Part shown: positions 1 through 8,462 of the stretch, in pieces
Numbering within the stretch: position 1 is the stretch's first letter
How the letters are laid out: every line of letters starts with the position of its first letter
Assembly (NCBI GenBank): GCA_003165465.1
Contig: PLUM01000027.1
Span: forward strand, 1-49,836
Source: Acidobacteriota bacterium
GTDB taxonomy: Bacteria; Acidobacteriota; Terriglobia; Acidiferrales; UBA7541
DNA length: 49,836 nucleotides
Reading direction: 5' to 3'
Made by a program: the position numbers and the translations under genes
The notes under the pieces: generated by a model
Told to the model about the DNA's origin: nothing
Databases searched by the model: none
Seen by the model: only the letters and a program-made list of their open reading frames with translations

Positions 1-117
1 TTTATACTGCGTCGTCTTCTCGGAAACTGGCTTCTTGAGTCTCGCCCCACAACGAGAAGCGCGGCTCTCAGATTGAAGCGGAAGTTCCAGCGGATTATGC
101 GCCCACGAAATCCATAA
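1..117 (+). CDS. C-terminal end of a gene cut by the window edge
   Basis: Frame 1 is open from the first base for 38 codons and stops at TAA 115-117. The encoded tail is strongly basic (many Arg and Lys, ending RIMRPRNP), as often seen at the end of a membrane-associated or nucleic-acid-binding protein. It would be transcribed towards the convergent PrpD-like gene. With only 38 residues no family can be named, and a chance open frame is possible. Confidence 0.35.
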   Translation, partial: FILRRLLGNWLLESRPTTRSAALRLKRKFQRIMRPRNP

Positions 118-145
118 ATGGTTGCGCACTTTGGGTGTGTCGCCG

Positions 146-171
146 TAGGGGCACGGCATGCCGTGCCCCTA
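146..171. repeat. Perfect 26-bp palindrome, REP-like
   Basis: TAGGGGCACGGCA is followed directly by its reverse complement, with no spacer. It lies between the end of the upstream frame and the convergent PrpD-like gene. A related, less perfect copy (GTAGGGG...CCCCTAC) is at 6700-6728. It may act as a terminator or a REP element; which is not decidable from sequence. Confidence 0.7.
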
Positions 172-209
172 TGGACAAATCGCGAACTCATGTGCGCTCC
201 GCCGCTCGA

Positions 210-1703
210 TCAAACTTTTTGTAGCACGCTGCGCAGTTCGCGGATGTCTTTCACTTTTTCGAGGCCGAGAATTTTGTCGATCAGGCTGGTGCAGCTTGCC
301 TTGCCGAGGACTGGCTCGACGAGGTCGCGGCATTTCTGGACCACTTCTTCGCGCGTCATCGGATTATCGACCGTGCCGCGCACATCCTTCACGTGGTCGG
401 AGAGAACGGTTCCGTCATTGAGCGTGATTTCGACAATGGCTTGCCGCGCCGGCTCCATTTTTTCCAGCTCTTCATTGGGAACGAGTTGCACCTTGGTGCG
501 AACGGCGAGGACGGCCGGGTCCTTCATGCGCGGCTTGTCGTGCGCGGCGTGGAACGACGCGGTTTTATCCAGCAGCATTACGGACACCATGTGCTGGAGG
601 CAGATATCGGGCATTTCACGATTGTCGACCACGCGCGCTTCGCTATTGGCAAGGCGCACGACGATTGACTTCACGTCGTCGGGATTTACCGGGCGCTTTT
701 TCAGAATGTTGTACATGCAATCGAGCGGCGCCTGGATCGGCGATCCCACGGTCCATTTTTTGATATTGGTGCGGGCAATTTCGTAGCGCTCGCCCAGCTG
801 CGAGACGAGTTCCTCTTTATTGGCATTGGGAGCGTAGGCGTCGAAGTAGTTGTCCACGCCCGAAAAAATGTCGTCGATGCCGTCAAATCCAGCGTGAACC
901 ACGAGAGCGGAAGTAACGCCGTTGCGCGCGCTCATGCCCGCAAAAACAAAAGCTTTTTCGATGTGTTCGGTATCGCGGTTCCACGCGCCGATGCCCGAGG
1001 ATTGCTGCGCGGTGTAATCCAAGAGCCAGCGCATCTGCTGCGCGTTCAAGCCCGCCGCGCAGCCCGCCGCGGCCGCCGAACCGAACACGCCGGAAATGGC
1101 ATGAGTGCTCTTGTGGCTGTGGTTCCGAAAATCGAGCGCGCCAAAGCTGATGGTCATGCGCGGGCCGATGTCGTAGCCAAGCGTCACGGCGCGCAGAAAA
1201 CGCGTTCCGTCGATGCCGAACTTTTCTCCGGTGGCGAGCGTGGCGGGCACGACCGAGCAGCCGGGATGCGACTGCGAAAATTCGTTCGAGTCGTCGGTTT
1301 CGTCGGAGTGCGCGAGCATGCCGTTGACGAACGCCGCCTCGGGCGGGGTCGCCGTCATTTTCGATGCGACGATGGTCGCGGTCTTGTCAGTATTGAAATC
1401 GCGCGCGTAAGTGAACGCTGCGCGCGCCGGAGGCAGGTCCGAGCCGGAGATCATGGCGGCAAACGTGTCGAGGATGTGGTGCTTGGCTTTCTCGATCACC
1501 TCGTCGGGCAGAGCGCGGCCGGCGGCTTCGCTCATGTATGCGCTGAGCTTGGCCATTACGGGGCTGACGCTCTCGGCGGCAAACACACTGGCGGGAATGG
1601 CCGCCGCCGCGACGGTCCACCCGGCGCGCTGCAGAAGGCTGCGCCGGCTCAGGTTTCCCATGCCGCGCGCGGACGAATTCTTCGTACCTCGACGATGTCG
1701 CAT
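210..1703 (-). CDS. Tat-exported MmgE/PrpD family protein
   Basis: A 497-residue member of the MmgE/PrpD fold, whose known members include 2-methylcitrate dehydratase, cis-aconitate decarboxylase and immune-responsive protein homologues. The family core starts near residue 50; the SHPG and H-x-D-x-x-D-D type stretch (HSDETDDSNEFSQSHPG) matches the conserved active-site region. The N-terminus carries SRRSLLQ followed by an Ala-rich hydrophobic stretch ending near FAAE, a Tat signal, so the enzyme should work outside the cytoplasm, which is unusual for the family. The ATG at 1703 is chosen because GGGAG lies 7 nt upstream; a TTG/ATG 9 codons earlier lacks one. It stands alone, convergent with the fragment at the window start. 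The substrate is not predictable. Confidence 0.88.
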   Translation of the reverse strand: MRHRRGTKNSSARGMGNLSRRSLLQRAGWTVAAAAIPASVFAAESVSPVMAKLSAYMSEAAGRALPDEVIEKAKHHILDTFAAMISGSDLPPARAAFTYARDFNTDKTATIVASKMTATPPEAAFVNGMLAHSDETDDSNEFSQSHPGCSVVPATLATGEKFGIDGTRFLRAVTLGYDIGPRMTISFGALDFRNHSHKSTHAISGVFGSAAAAGCAAGLNAQQMRWLLDYTAQQSSGIGAWNRDTEHIEKAFVFAGMSARNGVTSALVVHAGFDGIDDIFSGVDNYFDAYAPNANKEELVSQLGERYEIARTNIKKWTVGSPIQAPLDCMYNILKKRPVNPDDVKSIVVRLANSEARVVDNREMPDICLQHMVSVMLLDKTASFHAAHDKPRMKDPAVLAVRTKVQLVPNEELEKMEPARQAIVEITLNDGTVLSDHVKDVRGTVDNPMTREEVVQKCRDLVEPVLGKASCTSLIDKILGLEKVKDIRELRSVLQKV

Positions 1704-1868
1704 ATTGTTTCTCCCGCGAAATCCTAACATGCAATCGGCGGCTTGCGGAAGGCCATGCCGGGGAAGGATTTTCCAGGTCGCGTACGCGCCGTCCTAGGAT
1801 TTCGTCTATAATCTGGGCCGGGTCGTGGGTGCGGCTCGTGTGCGCAATTTCGGGCAAATAGATCAACG

Positions 1869-2612
1869 ATGCGATTTCTCCTGCTGAGCGACATTCACGC
1901 CAACGCCACCGCGCTCGATGCCGCCCTTCGCGCGGTCGAGGGGCGCTGGGACAGCGTTCTCTGCCTCGGCGACCTGGTCGATTACGGACCAGACCCGAAC
2001 GAAGCGACCGAGCGCGTGAAGGCGCTTTCTCCCATCATCATTCGCGGCAATCACGATAAGGCCGTCGCGGGATTGACCGACCTGGAGGATTTCAATCCCA
2101 TCGCGAAAATCGCGGCGCAATGGACGACCCAGGAAATCCTGCCGGACAATCTAAAATACATCGCGCAATTGCCCGCCGGTCCGATTTCCGTGAATGGTTT
2201 TACAATGGTTCACGGAGCGGTTCAGGATGAGGACGAATACGTTTTCGTGCCCGGGCAGGCCATCGAAGGGCTTCTCGAATCGCCCACCGACATCACATTT
2301 TTTGGGCACACGCATCATCAGGGCGGATTTGCGTATCGCGCCGGGCAAGTCGCCTTGATTCAAATGCGGCCGGAGCCTGGGCCGAAGTTCACGGTCCTGC
2401 AACTCGAAGCGGGAACGCGGTATTTGCTCAATCCCGGATCGATTGGCCAGCCGAGGGATGGAGATCCGCGCGCCGCGTTTGCCATCGTCGATCCGGATCA
2501 TCAGACCGTCGAATTCTGGCGCGTGCCGTATGATATTGCCGCGGTCCAAAAGCGCATGGAGCTGGCCGCGTTGCCTCGCCCGCTGATCGAGCGGCTCGCG
2601 GCGGGGCGGTAG
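1869..2612 (+). CDS. Calcineurin-like metallophosphoesterase
   Basis: A 247-residue protein of the calcineurin-like (YfcE/MPP) phosphoesterase family. The metal-binding series is complete: DIHAN near residue 8, GDLVDYGPDP near 36, GNHD near 58, and GHTHHQG near 155, giving the Asp/His/Asn ligands of a di-metal centre. It is probably a cytosolic phosphodiesterase or phosphatase; members act on cyclic nucleotides or other phosphoesters, and the substrate cannot be told. The start codon sits right after the gap to the divergent PrpD-like gene; the ribosome-binding site is weak. The stop overlaps a REP fragment (AGCCTGTGCCACT) that is repeated after the next gene. Confidence 0.9.
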   Translation: MRFLLLSDIHANATALDAALRAVEGRWDSVLCLGDLVDYGPDPNEATERVKALSPIIIRGNHDKAVAGLTDLEDFNPIAKIAAQWTTQEILPDNLKYIAQLPAGPISVNGFTMVHGAVQDEDEYVFVPGQAIEGLLESPTDITFFGHTHHQGGFAYRAGQVALIQMRPEPGPKFTVLQLEAGTRYLLNPGSIGQPRDGDPRAAFAIVDPDHQTVEFWRVPYDIAAVQKRMELAALPRPLIERLAAGR

Positions 2613-2696
2613 CCTGTGCCACTGGAAAGCCCGCCAGGCTCTCTGTAAGGATTCGGCGGGACGAGATCAAAAGAAACAATCAGGAGGATTTCCGAC

Positions 2697-3173
2697 TTGA
2701 TCCCCACCCAAGAACGCAGCCGGCTGCCGATCGCATTTCTGGCCGGAATTGTCATTGTGGCGTTGCTCGCTGGCGGAGCCGTGCTGTACAGCCGGTATGC
2801 GACTCCGGCCGGTTCGGAAGACGATAAGCCGCTGCCTGTGGGATCGGCCGAATTGGCTTACGCGCCGCAAATCCATTTCCTCGAACCCAAGATGAGCCGC
2901 GCGGCGAATTTCCTGAATCAGGAAGTGACGTACGTATTTTGCACGGTCGAGAACGGCGGCGACCGCAAGATTCACCAGATTGAAATCACGCTCGAATTCC
3001 GCGACCCTTTCAAGCAAGTCATCCTGCGCGACAAGCAGCGGCTGTTTCTGCCGGCGGCCGCGCCCTTCCTTCCTGGCCAGCAGCGCGATGTCCAGATCCC
3101 GTACGAACACATTCCTCCGCAGTGGGACAACGCATTTCCGTCGATCGTCGTGAGCGGCGTAGCGTTTCAGTAG
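2697..3173 (+). CDS. Membrane-anchored protein with an extracytoplasmic Ig-like domain, function unknown
   Basis: A 158-residue protein with one transmembrane segment (about residues 11-30, AFLAGIVIVALLAGGAVLY) and an exported C-terminal domain of alternating beta strands (TYVFCTVENGGDRKIHQIEI, then DVQIPYEHIP). This resembles the FxLYD/DUF2393-type beta-sandwich found in acidobacterial membrane proteins, but I cannot name it with certainty. The start is TTG at 2697, fixed by a perfect AGGAGG at 2682-2687, 9 nt upstream. It follows the phosphoesterase gene by 84 bp in the same direction and may be co-transcribed. The stop again overlaps the AGCCTGTGCCACT repeat fragment. Confidence 0.75.
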   Translation: MIPTQERSRLPIAFLAGIVIVALLAGGAVLYSRYATPAGSEDDKPLPVGSAELAYAPQIHFLEPKMSRAANFLNQEVTYVFCTVENGGDRKIHQIEITLEFRDPFKQVILRDKQRLFLPAAAPFLPGQQRDVQIPYEHIPPQWDNAFPSIVVSGVAFQ

Positions 3174-3255
3174 CCTGTGCCACTAAAACCGATTTCACCT
3201 CTTGTCACTAAATATGTCTTTCTCTTTTCGCACGGCTATCTGATAATTCGCGCCA

Positions 3256-4734
3256 ATGGAACTGGCCGCCGAACTGCGACGGGCCCTCGATGCGCTGTGC
3301 GCCACGGCCGCGCCCGAAGTGCGCGAAAATGGCGAGTGGCTGGCCGGCCTCGAAGGCGTGCAATACGAAGTGCGCGCGCAGGGTGACGCGGCGCTTCTGC
3401 ATTTGTGGAGCGCCCGGCAATCGCTGGTTCGCCGCGTCCTCCGCGTCGCGGAAGAATCGCGCGAACGCGTTGTGCTCGAGGTCGCGCGCTTTGGCCACGC
3501 GCGGCCCGCACAGCTTGAATTTGTCGCGGGTGGCTCACCGCGTGAAACCCGCCGCGTCGATCGCGAACAGTTTTCCGGCCGTCTGCGACGCATATTGACC
3601 GACCGTTTTCCGGATGAAATCGTCGAGTCCCTCGTAACTGGCGCCGACCTGAGCCGTTCGATTTCTGGGTCGTACACGCGAGGAATCGTGCGGCGCGGCT
3701 CGCAAGCCTTTGCCGTGTTCGGCGCTTCGCCCAGCGAAGATAGCGCCACGATTGACGGCATTCTCACGTTTGGCCTGATCTGGCTGCATCACGCGCGGGA
3801 ACGCGCGCGGCGCTATTCGGTTCAGGGATTGCGCCTGTTCGTGCCGCGCGGCAGCGCGTCGATCACGGCGCATCGCATGGCCGCCCTCGCTTCTCCGCAG
3901 GAAGTTGAGCTGTACGAATATGAGCCGCTGTACTGGCGCATCCGACGAATCGCCCGGTCCGACGCGGGCAATCTGGACACTTGGATTGTGCCGCGCCGCG
4001 AAATCGAGCAGGCCATCGCCGCAGCCATGCCGATGGCCGAGCGCATTCAGCGCCTTGCTCCGGACGCGATCCATATCGGAGTGGCTCCGGCAACGCAGGA
4101 AGTAACCTTGCGGTTTCGCGGACTGGAGTTCGCGCGTTGGCGGCTTGGCGCGATGTGGTATGGGCTCGCGGACCATCAGGATATTTTGACGCCCGGAAAA
4201 TGGCCCGCACTGGAAACGCTTGTCCGTCAATTGGAAACGCACCGTCATCCGCTGGCGACCGACACAAAACACCGCCTCTATCGCGCGCAGCCCGAACGCT
4301 GGCTGGAAACCATGGTTGCGGACGACCCTGCGAGAATCGATGCACGGCTCGATCCGCGGCAAATCTATGCGCAGGTTCCCGCATTTTCTTCCGGCGACCG
4401 CGGAATCGTCGATTTACTTGGAGTCACGCGGGATCGGCGGCTAGCTATTCTTGAATTAAAAGCTTCCGAGGACATTCATCTGGCTATGCAGGCCGTGGAC
4501 TACTGGCTCCGCGTGCGCTGGCACCACGAGCGGGATGATTTCCGCCGGTACGGCTATTTCCCGGAAGTTCCGCTCAACACGAAACCTCCGCTGCTGTTTC
4601 TGGTCGCCCCCGGATTCCGTTTTCATCCCGCCCTGGATATCGTATTGCGATACATATCTCCGGAAATACAAATTGTGCGCGTCGCGCTCGCGGAAAAGTG
4701 GCGCTGCGGCTTGCACGTTGTCTTCCGGCAATGA
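3256..4734 (+). CDS. Uncharacterised protein with C-terminal PD-(D/E)XK nuclease-like domain
   Basis: A 492-residue cytosolic protein with no signal peptide. The first ~360 residues are Arg-rich and not recognised. The last ~110 contain a nuclease-like signature: IVDLLGV (Asp about 387), then AILELKA (Glu about 400, Lys about 402) and MQAVDYW, i.e. D-x(12)-E-x-K followed by a Q-A-x-x-Y/W helix as in RecB/Cas4-type PD-(D/E)XK folds. This gives a complete-looking active site. The role is not known; DNA repair, defence or a non-catalytic nucleic-acid-binding role are all possible. It has no obvious operon partner. The ATG at 3256 is the first plausible start; there is no strong Shine-Dalgarno sequence. 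Confidence 0.7.
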   Translation: MELAAELRRALDALCATAAPEVRENGEWLAGLEGVQYEVRAQGDAALLHLWSARQSLVRRVLRVAEESRERVVLEVARFGHARPAQLEFVAGGSPRETRRVDREQFSGRLRRILTDRFPDEIVESLVTGADLSRSISGSYTRGIVRRGSQAFAVFGASPSEDSATIDGILTFGLIWLHHARERARRYSVQGLRLFVPRGSASITAHRMAALASPQEVELYEYEPLYWRIRRIARSDAGNLDTWIVPRREIEQAIAAAMPMAERIQRLAPDAIHIGVAPATQEVTLRFRGLEFARWRLGAMWYGLADHQDILTPGKWPALETLVRQLETHRHPLATDTKHRLYRAQPERWLETMVADDPARIDARLDPRQIYAQVPAFSSGDRGIVDLLGVTRDRRLAILELKASEDIHLAMQAVDYWLRVRWHHERDDFRRYGYFPEVPLNTKPPLLFLVAPGFRFHPALDIVLRYISPEIQIVRVALAEKWRCGLHVVFRQ

Positions 4735-4763
4735 GGATGTTTTCTCCGCGCTTTTCTCAGCGC

Positions 4764-4851
4764 CTTCTATGTCCTCTGTGTTCTCCGTGTTAAATGTTTT
4801 GCGGTTTTCCAGATGAAAGGCTTAACACAGAGGACACAGAGGGCACGGAGA
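4764..4851. repeat. Inverted pair of ACACAGAGG repeats
   Basis: The left arm (4764-4793) reads, on the minus strand, TTAACACGGAGAACACAGAGG plus a few bases; the right arm (4822-4851) reads TTAACACAGAGGACACAGAGG-like on the plus strand. A third copy is at 39649-39678. They are not coding and follow the end of the PD-(D/E)XK gene, so this is a dispersed intergenic repeat family in this genome. Confidence 0.7.
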
Positions 4852-4909
4852 ATTCGGCGAGGCCAGCTATTCTTCCGTGGTGGAACGATTATTCCGCAAA
4901 AAAGTGCGT

Positions 4910-4949
4910 AAAAAAAGGAAGCAGCCTTGGCAGAGCCAACGCTGCTTCC
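4910..4949 (-). terminator. Rho-independent terminator of the comF-HNH operon
   Basis: Read on the minus strand, a 9-bp stem GGAAGCAGC/GCTGCTTCC (4917-4925 with 4941-4949) stacks on an inner TTGGC/GCCAA stem with an AGA loop, and is followed by seven T (A run 4910-4916 on plus). It lies about 140 bp past the stop of the HNH gene, the only minus-strand gene that can use it. The sequence between (4950-5088) is A/T-richer and shows no gene. Confidence 0.85.
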
Positions 4950-5088
4950 CGGGGTGTGTCCTTGAAGTGGTTTGTCTAATTAGACGCTACGAATATGAAA
5001 AGGTTGCTCAAAGTAGATCAATTTTAGGTGAATGCCAAATCGTTACTTCCAGAATGAAACAAAGGCGGGTCCTGCGAAAATGTAAGCC

Positions 5089-5712
5089 TCAGTAAAACAA
5101 ATACTTACGCCATTTCTCGTCCTTGTTGCCAATCAGGCGCATAAGCTGCCGCGAGGTGTGAAGCGTAAACGGCCGGGGTCTGCGCGCCAGGGCCAGACCG
5201 GCTTCTTCCGGTGTGCGGTCGCCCTTGCGGTTATTGCACTGGTAGCAGCAGGCCACAAGATTCTCCCACGAAGAGCGGCCGCCTCGGGAGCGGGGCATCA
5301 CGTGGTCCAGGGTCAGCTCGGACGCGGGAAGAATGCGCCGGCAGAACTGGCAGGTGTTGCGGTCTCGCATCAGGATATTCTTGCGCGAGAGGGCGCGCGT
5401 CTGTTGCGGAATGTGCCGGTAGGCCAGCAGGCGAATCACGGACGGCACAGCAAGCGCGCGAGAAGCCGAGTGCACATGGGTGTGGTTAATTTCTTCCGCC
5501 TGGGCCACCCCCTTGAGCATTAGGACCATGGCGCGGCGAACGGCGGTGACGTTGATGGGTTCGAAGGTTGCGTTCAGGACGAGGACCGGCTCCTGCATAA
5601 TCGCCGGCTTTTGCACGGCCGGGCGTACGGAGCCCGGTGGGCGCGCCTCGCCAGAGGCTTCCGGCGAGAGCTTCGGCCGGGGAGGTCTACCGCTATGGCC
5701 TGGTGCTTTCAT
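5089..5712 (-). CDS. HNH endonuclease family protein
   Basis: A 207-residue protein with an HNH zinc-finger nuclease domain: RNTCQFC near residue 117, the catalytic [11 protein letters not shown] near 133, then [20 protein letters not shown] near 149, giving two CxxC pairs around the DH motif. The N-terminal half has [13 protein letters not shown], the usual opening of the chromosomal single-gene HNH family common in acidobacteria and cyanobacteria, whose biological role is not settled. The start at 5712 overlaps the comF stop as ATGA (5709-5712), so translation is probably coupled. An internal ATG at 5598, just before VLVLNA, would give the usual family length and is an alternative; the 38-residue leader is Pro/Arg-rich. 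Confidence 0.88.
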   Translation of the reverse strand: MKAPGHSGRPPRPKLSPEASGEARPPGSVRPAVQKPAIMQEPVLVLNATFEPINVTAVRRAMVLMLKGVAQAEEINHTHVHSASRALAVPSVIRLLAYRHIPQQTRALSRKNILMRDRNTCQFCRRILPASELTLDHVMPRSRGGRSSWENLVACCYQCNNRKGDRTPEEAGLALARRPRPFTLHTSRQLMRLIGNKDEKWRKYLFY

Positions 5713-6530
5713 TCCCCAAGGTTCCGATCTTGCAAGGCCGCCTCCGGAGGCAGATACAGAGACAGGGCTCTGGCAACGGTCAGACCCACCACCCGGGCGG
5801 CCCCGGCCCGCTTAAGGGCCTTCGAACAGGCGTCCAGCGTCGCGCCAGAGGTGAATACATCATCTACCAGTAAAACACGCAGCTTGTCAACCTCAGCCGC
5901 TTTATGCGTAGCATAAGCGCCACGAACGGTTTCCCAGCGCTCCAACCGTGTTAGACGGAGATGGTTTGGCCGAGGCCGTGTGCGCACCAACAGATAGGAT
6001 CGAAAAGGGATGCCGAGCAGCCGCGCCAGGGGCTTGGCAATGTGCTCGGCCTGGTTATAGCCCCGCTCGCGCAACCGCTCTGCGTCGAGCGGCACGGGCA
6101 CAACTGCATCCACTGCAAAATCTTGCGGTTGGCGCTCGACCAGATCGGCCAGCCGGCGGGCAAACCACGCTCCCAGAGGAGTGACGTTGCCGTACTTGAG
6201 CAGCAGAATGGCGCGAGACATCGGGGGCGTGTAGGCGGCAAAACTGCGCGCGAAGTCAAACGCGTAGGTCCCGGCGCGGCAAAAGTAGCAGCGAGGTGGC
6301 TCAATCCCCTGCGTCACGGCGGTGGAAACAATGGGCCGGCCGCATTGGGCGCATAGCGGCTCGCGCAGCGGTTCGGAGAGCGCCGCAAGGCACGCGCGGC
6401 AAAAGGGGATCGCGCTGCCCGTATCGAGCATGCGGTCGCAGATCCGGCACGGCGCGGGAAGCAGGAGCGAAGCAAGCGCCTCGCACATCCCTCGAAAATG
6501 AGAGCGAACGGAATCGGCGGCTCGGGCCAC
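5709..6530 (-). CDS. comF: ComF family phosphoribosyltransferase-like protein
   Basis: A 273-residue ComF homologue. The N-terminus has the double zinc-finger ([31 protein letters not shown], residues about 28-90) and the C-terminal half the phosphoribosyltransferase fold with the PRPP loop [17 protein letters not shown] (about 218-234) and the PVPL...RGYNQA stretch typical of ComF/GntX. Family members take part in uptake or processing of single-stranded DNA during natural transformation and interact with helicases such as PriA. It is the first gene of a two-gene operon with the HNH endonuclease, an intriguing pairing for DNA handling. The start is the first ATG of the frame. Confidence 0.9.
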   Translation of the reverse strand: MARAADSVRSHFRGMCEALASLLLPAPCRICDRMLDTGSAIPFCRACLAALSEPLREPLCAQCGRPIVSTAVTQGIEPPRCYFCRAGTYAFDFARSFAAYTPPMSRAILLLKYGNVTPLGAWFARRLADLVERQPQDFAVDAVVPVPLDAERLRERGYNQAEHIAKPLARLLGIPFRSYLLVRTRPRPNHLRLTRLERWETVRGAYATHKAAEVDKLRVLLVDDVFTSGATLDACSKALKRAGAARVVGLTVARALSLYLPPEAALQDRNLGE

Positions 6531-6699
6531 GGTGCGCCAAGCCTACGCCAGCCACGCTTTCAGGGGAAGAGGAAAATCCACGAGCTGGCACCATTCATGC
6601 CTTCACGAAAATAAGAAGCCGTCCCCAAATTCTCTCAAACTTGCCGTGGATCCCGGCATTTGTGGACGAATGACTTTGCATTTTGCAGGCGTCGAAGAT

Positions 6700-6728
6700 G
6701 TAGGGGGAGGGCAATGCCGTGCCCCTAC
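6700..6728. repeat. Degenerate copy of the TAGGGGCAC palindrome
   Basis: GTAGGGG (6700-6706) and CCCCTAC (6722-6728) flank GCAATGCCGTG, related to the perfect palindrome at 146-171. It lies in the gene-free stretch 6531-6906 upstream of comF; apart from this and the terminator at 6822-6879 I see nothing else in that stretch. Confidence 0.55.
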
Positions 6729-6821
6729 GCGAGCCTATGAACCAGCGGCTTCCTCAACGGATCTGCGTCAAAACTAAATTGCTCGCACATTGCTTGCAAG
6801 AAGGGCGGGTGAACAGGTTTC

Positions 6822-6879
6822 CAAAACACAGCGGCGGGCGGGATTCGATGAATCGCTCATCGAATCCCGCCCGCCGCTG
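6822..6879 (-). terminator. Very long perfect hairpin after the porin-cytochrome gene
   Basis: A 23-bp perfect stem (6829-6851 with 6857-6879) closes a 5-nt loop ATCGC. On the minus strand it is followed by TGTGTTTTGG. It begins 28 bp past the stop of the porin-cytochrome gene and is probably its terminator; the perfect length is well above what termination needs, so it may also stabilise the mRNA 3' end. Confidence 0.8.
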
Positions 6880-6906
6880 AAAAGCGCGAATTATTTTCCG
6901 GCCGCT

Positions 6907-8301
6907 TTAAAAAACGAAGCGCGCCACTAGATAAAGCGTGTTGTTGGAGTCGGCATTCCGTCCCGCTCCATCATAGTTTGTGGCCGCTCCATTGAAACGC
7001 GTGTAGCCCGTGTACTGAAGCGAGAGTCCGATGTTCTGGACCGGCCACCACGAGAGATTGCCGATGAAGCCGGTGCTGCGCGGATCGCCGTTCGCACTTC
7101 CGGTCACAGGGAGCGGGGGGAGCGACCCTGCATTGAATAACAATGGATCGGGCGTTCCGTTGACGTTGAAAAATCCGACGGTGGCGGCGTATTTGTCGCC
7201 GAGGTGATACTCGGCGTTGGCCTGGATGGTATTGAGGTGATGCTGGACGAAGTTCGATCCCGAGGGGAACGTCGCGACCAGCGCGGAATTTTCGCGAATA
7301 TACGTGCCGCGAATCGAGAGGACGTCGCCCTTGAATTGAGGTATGGTCCGGTCGTACTGGAAATCGGCGGCCCAATCGGTGTAGCTGTCTTCTAGGCCCG
7401 TGATAGCCCCCGGCGTCGTTTTCACGTGCATGCCGTAAGTGCCAATCTCCAGGTTGTTGTTCTTCGAGTTTTGCTGCCAGGCCACGCGCCAGTAGGGAGC
7501 AATCCCGCGAATGTTGACGCTAAGCGACCCTCCGCCATTGTCCAACCCAGTATTTGGCTGATTAACCCCGATATGCGCTGACCGGTAACCCGTCGCCGCA
7601 AGATACAAATGATTGTTCCACATGGCGTATCCGCCGAGCCCCGCCACGTCCTGCGCCAGCCCTCCATTGATGATGGCCCCCGCGGTCGGTCCGGGCGCCC
7701 AATCGCTGTTCACCCACGGAAAGCCCCAAGCCGGAGTGCTGTTCCAGAGATCCTCCACGGTCGGATTGTTGTTCAGCGTGATCCCGTACGCGAGGTCCTT
7801 ATTGAAAAGCTTTGTGGAATTGGCGTAACGGATGTCGGAGTTATCCCAGGTGAAATGATCGCCCTGGCTGGTATAGGTCACCTGCACGAAGCTGCCGACA
7901 TGGGTGGCCCAGGCACCGGCCAAAAAGAGCGAGGCCTGCTGGGGAAGCTGAAAACTCCCGTTCTGGGACGCCGGTTGCGGAGATTTCAATGATGTGATGG
8001 ATGTATCCAGCATTACAGAAAGTGGGAATGATTCCAATATGCTGAGGCCGCTCGTGTTTCCCTTGCCCGGCGACGTGACGGTTGGTTTCCCCGCCATGGT
8101 GTAGCCGTTCAGCTTGAACGCCCGGCCAAGCGGCGTCAATTCAGGCGGCATATAATGACAGGACTTGCACGGAAACCCGGTCTGCCGCGCGTAACTTGGA
8201 ATCGCGGAAGCCGTCGGTACTTGAAAGAATAGAGTTATAAGAAGTGCAAAGAATGACCCTATGACAGTGGTCCCATGGAAGTGCATCCTCTTAGCATTCA
8301 T
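6907..8301 (-). CDS. Fused monohaem cytochrome c/outer-membrane beta-barrel, Cyc2-like
   Basis: A 464-residue secreted protein. After a signal peptide (residues 1-33, ending PTASA) comes IPSYARQTGFPCKSCHY with haem motif C45-x-x-C48-H49, then LGRAFKLNGYTM. The order 'P-(A/S)-(F/Y)-ARQTG-x-x-C-x-x-CH...FGR-x-FK-x-x-GYT' is the N-terminal pattern of Cyc2-type fused cytochrome-porins, which oxidise Fe(II) at the outer membrane; here the Cyc2 'FQHFP' stretch reads MPPELTP. The remaining ~380 residues are alternating amphipathic strands ending in Phe (YLVARFVF), as in a 16-stranded porin. The ATG at 8301 has GGGGA upstream. The small cytochrome c at 8463-8840 lies just upstream in the same direction. 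True Cyc2 or a relative with another donor cannot be told. Confidence 0.8.
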   Translation of the reverse strand: MNAKRMHFHGTTVIGSFFALLITLFFQVPTASAIPSYARQTGFPCKSCHYMPPELTPLGRAFKLNGYTMAGKPTVTSPGKGNTSGLSILESFPLSVMLDTSITSLKSPQPASQNGSFQLPQQASLFLAGAWATHVGSFVQVTYTSQGDHFTWDNSDIRYANSTKLFNKDLAYGITLNNNPTVEDLWNSTPAWGFPWVNSDWAPGPTAGAIINGGLAQDVAGLGGYAMWNNHLYLAATGYRSAHIGVNQPNTGLDNGGGSLSVNIRGIAPYWRVAWQQNSKNNNLEIGTYGMHVKTTPGAITGLEDSYTDWAADFQYDRTIPQFKGDVLSIRGTYIRENSALVATFPSGSNFVQHHLNTIQANAEYHLGDKYAATVGFFNVNGTPDPLLFNAGSLPPLPVTGSANGDPRSTGFIGNLSWWPVQNIGLSLQYTGYTRFNGAATNYDGAGRNADSNNTLYLVARFVF

Positions 8302-8383
8302 GACTGGCTTTCCCCTTTCTATCAATCACTTCTAATCTAGAATTGAGACACCCTCACCTACCCACATCGATTGACACTTGTCT

Positions 8384-8411
8384 GGGCCGTGCGGGGCGCC
8401 CCGCACGGCCC
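8384..8411. repeat. Perfect 28-bp GC palindrome
   Basis: GGGCCGTGCGGGGC is followed at once by its reverse complement. It lies between the cytochrome c gene and the porin-cytochrome gene, and could separate their transcripts or lower expression of the second gene. Confidence 0.7.
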
Positions 8412-8462
8412 TATCCTGGTAACCATGGCGGCTGGTTCAAAAATGCCGCCGGAAAGCAGACC

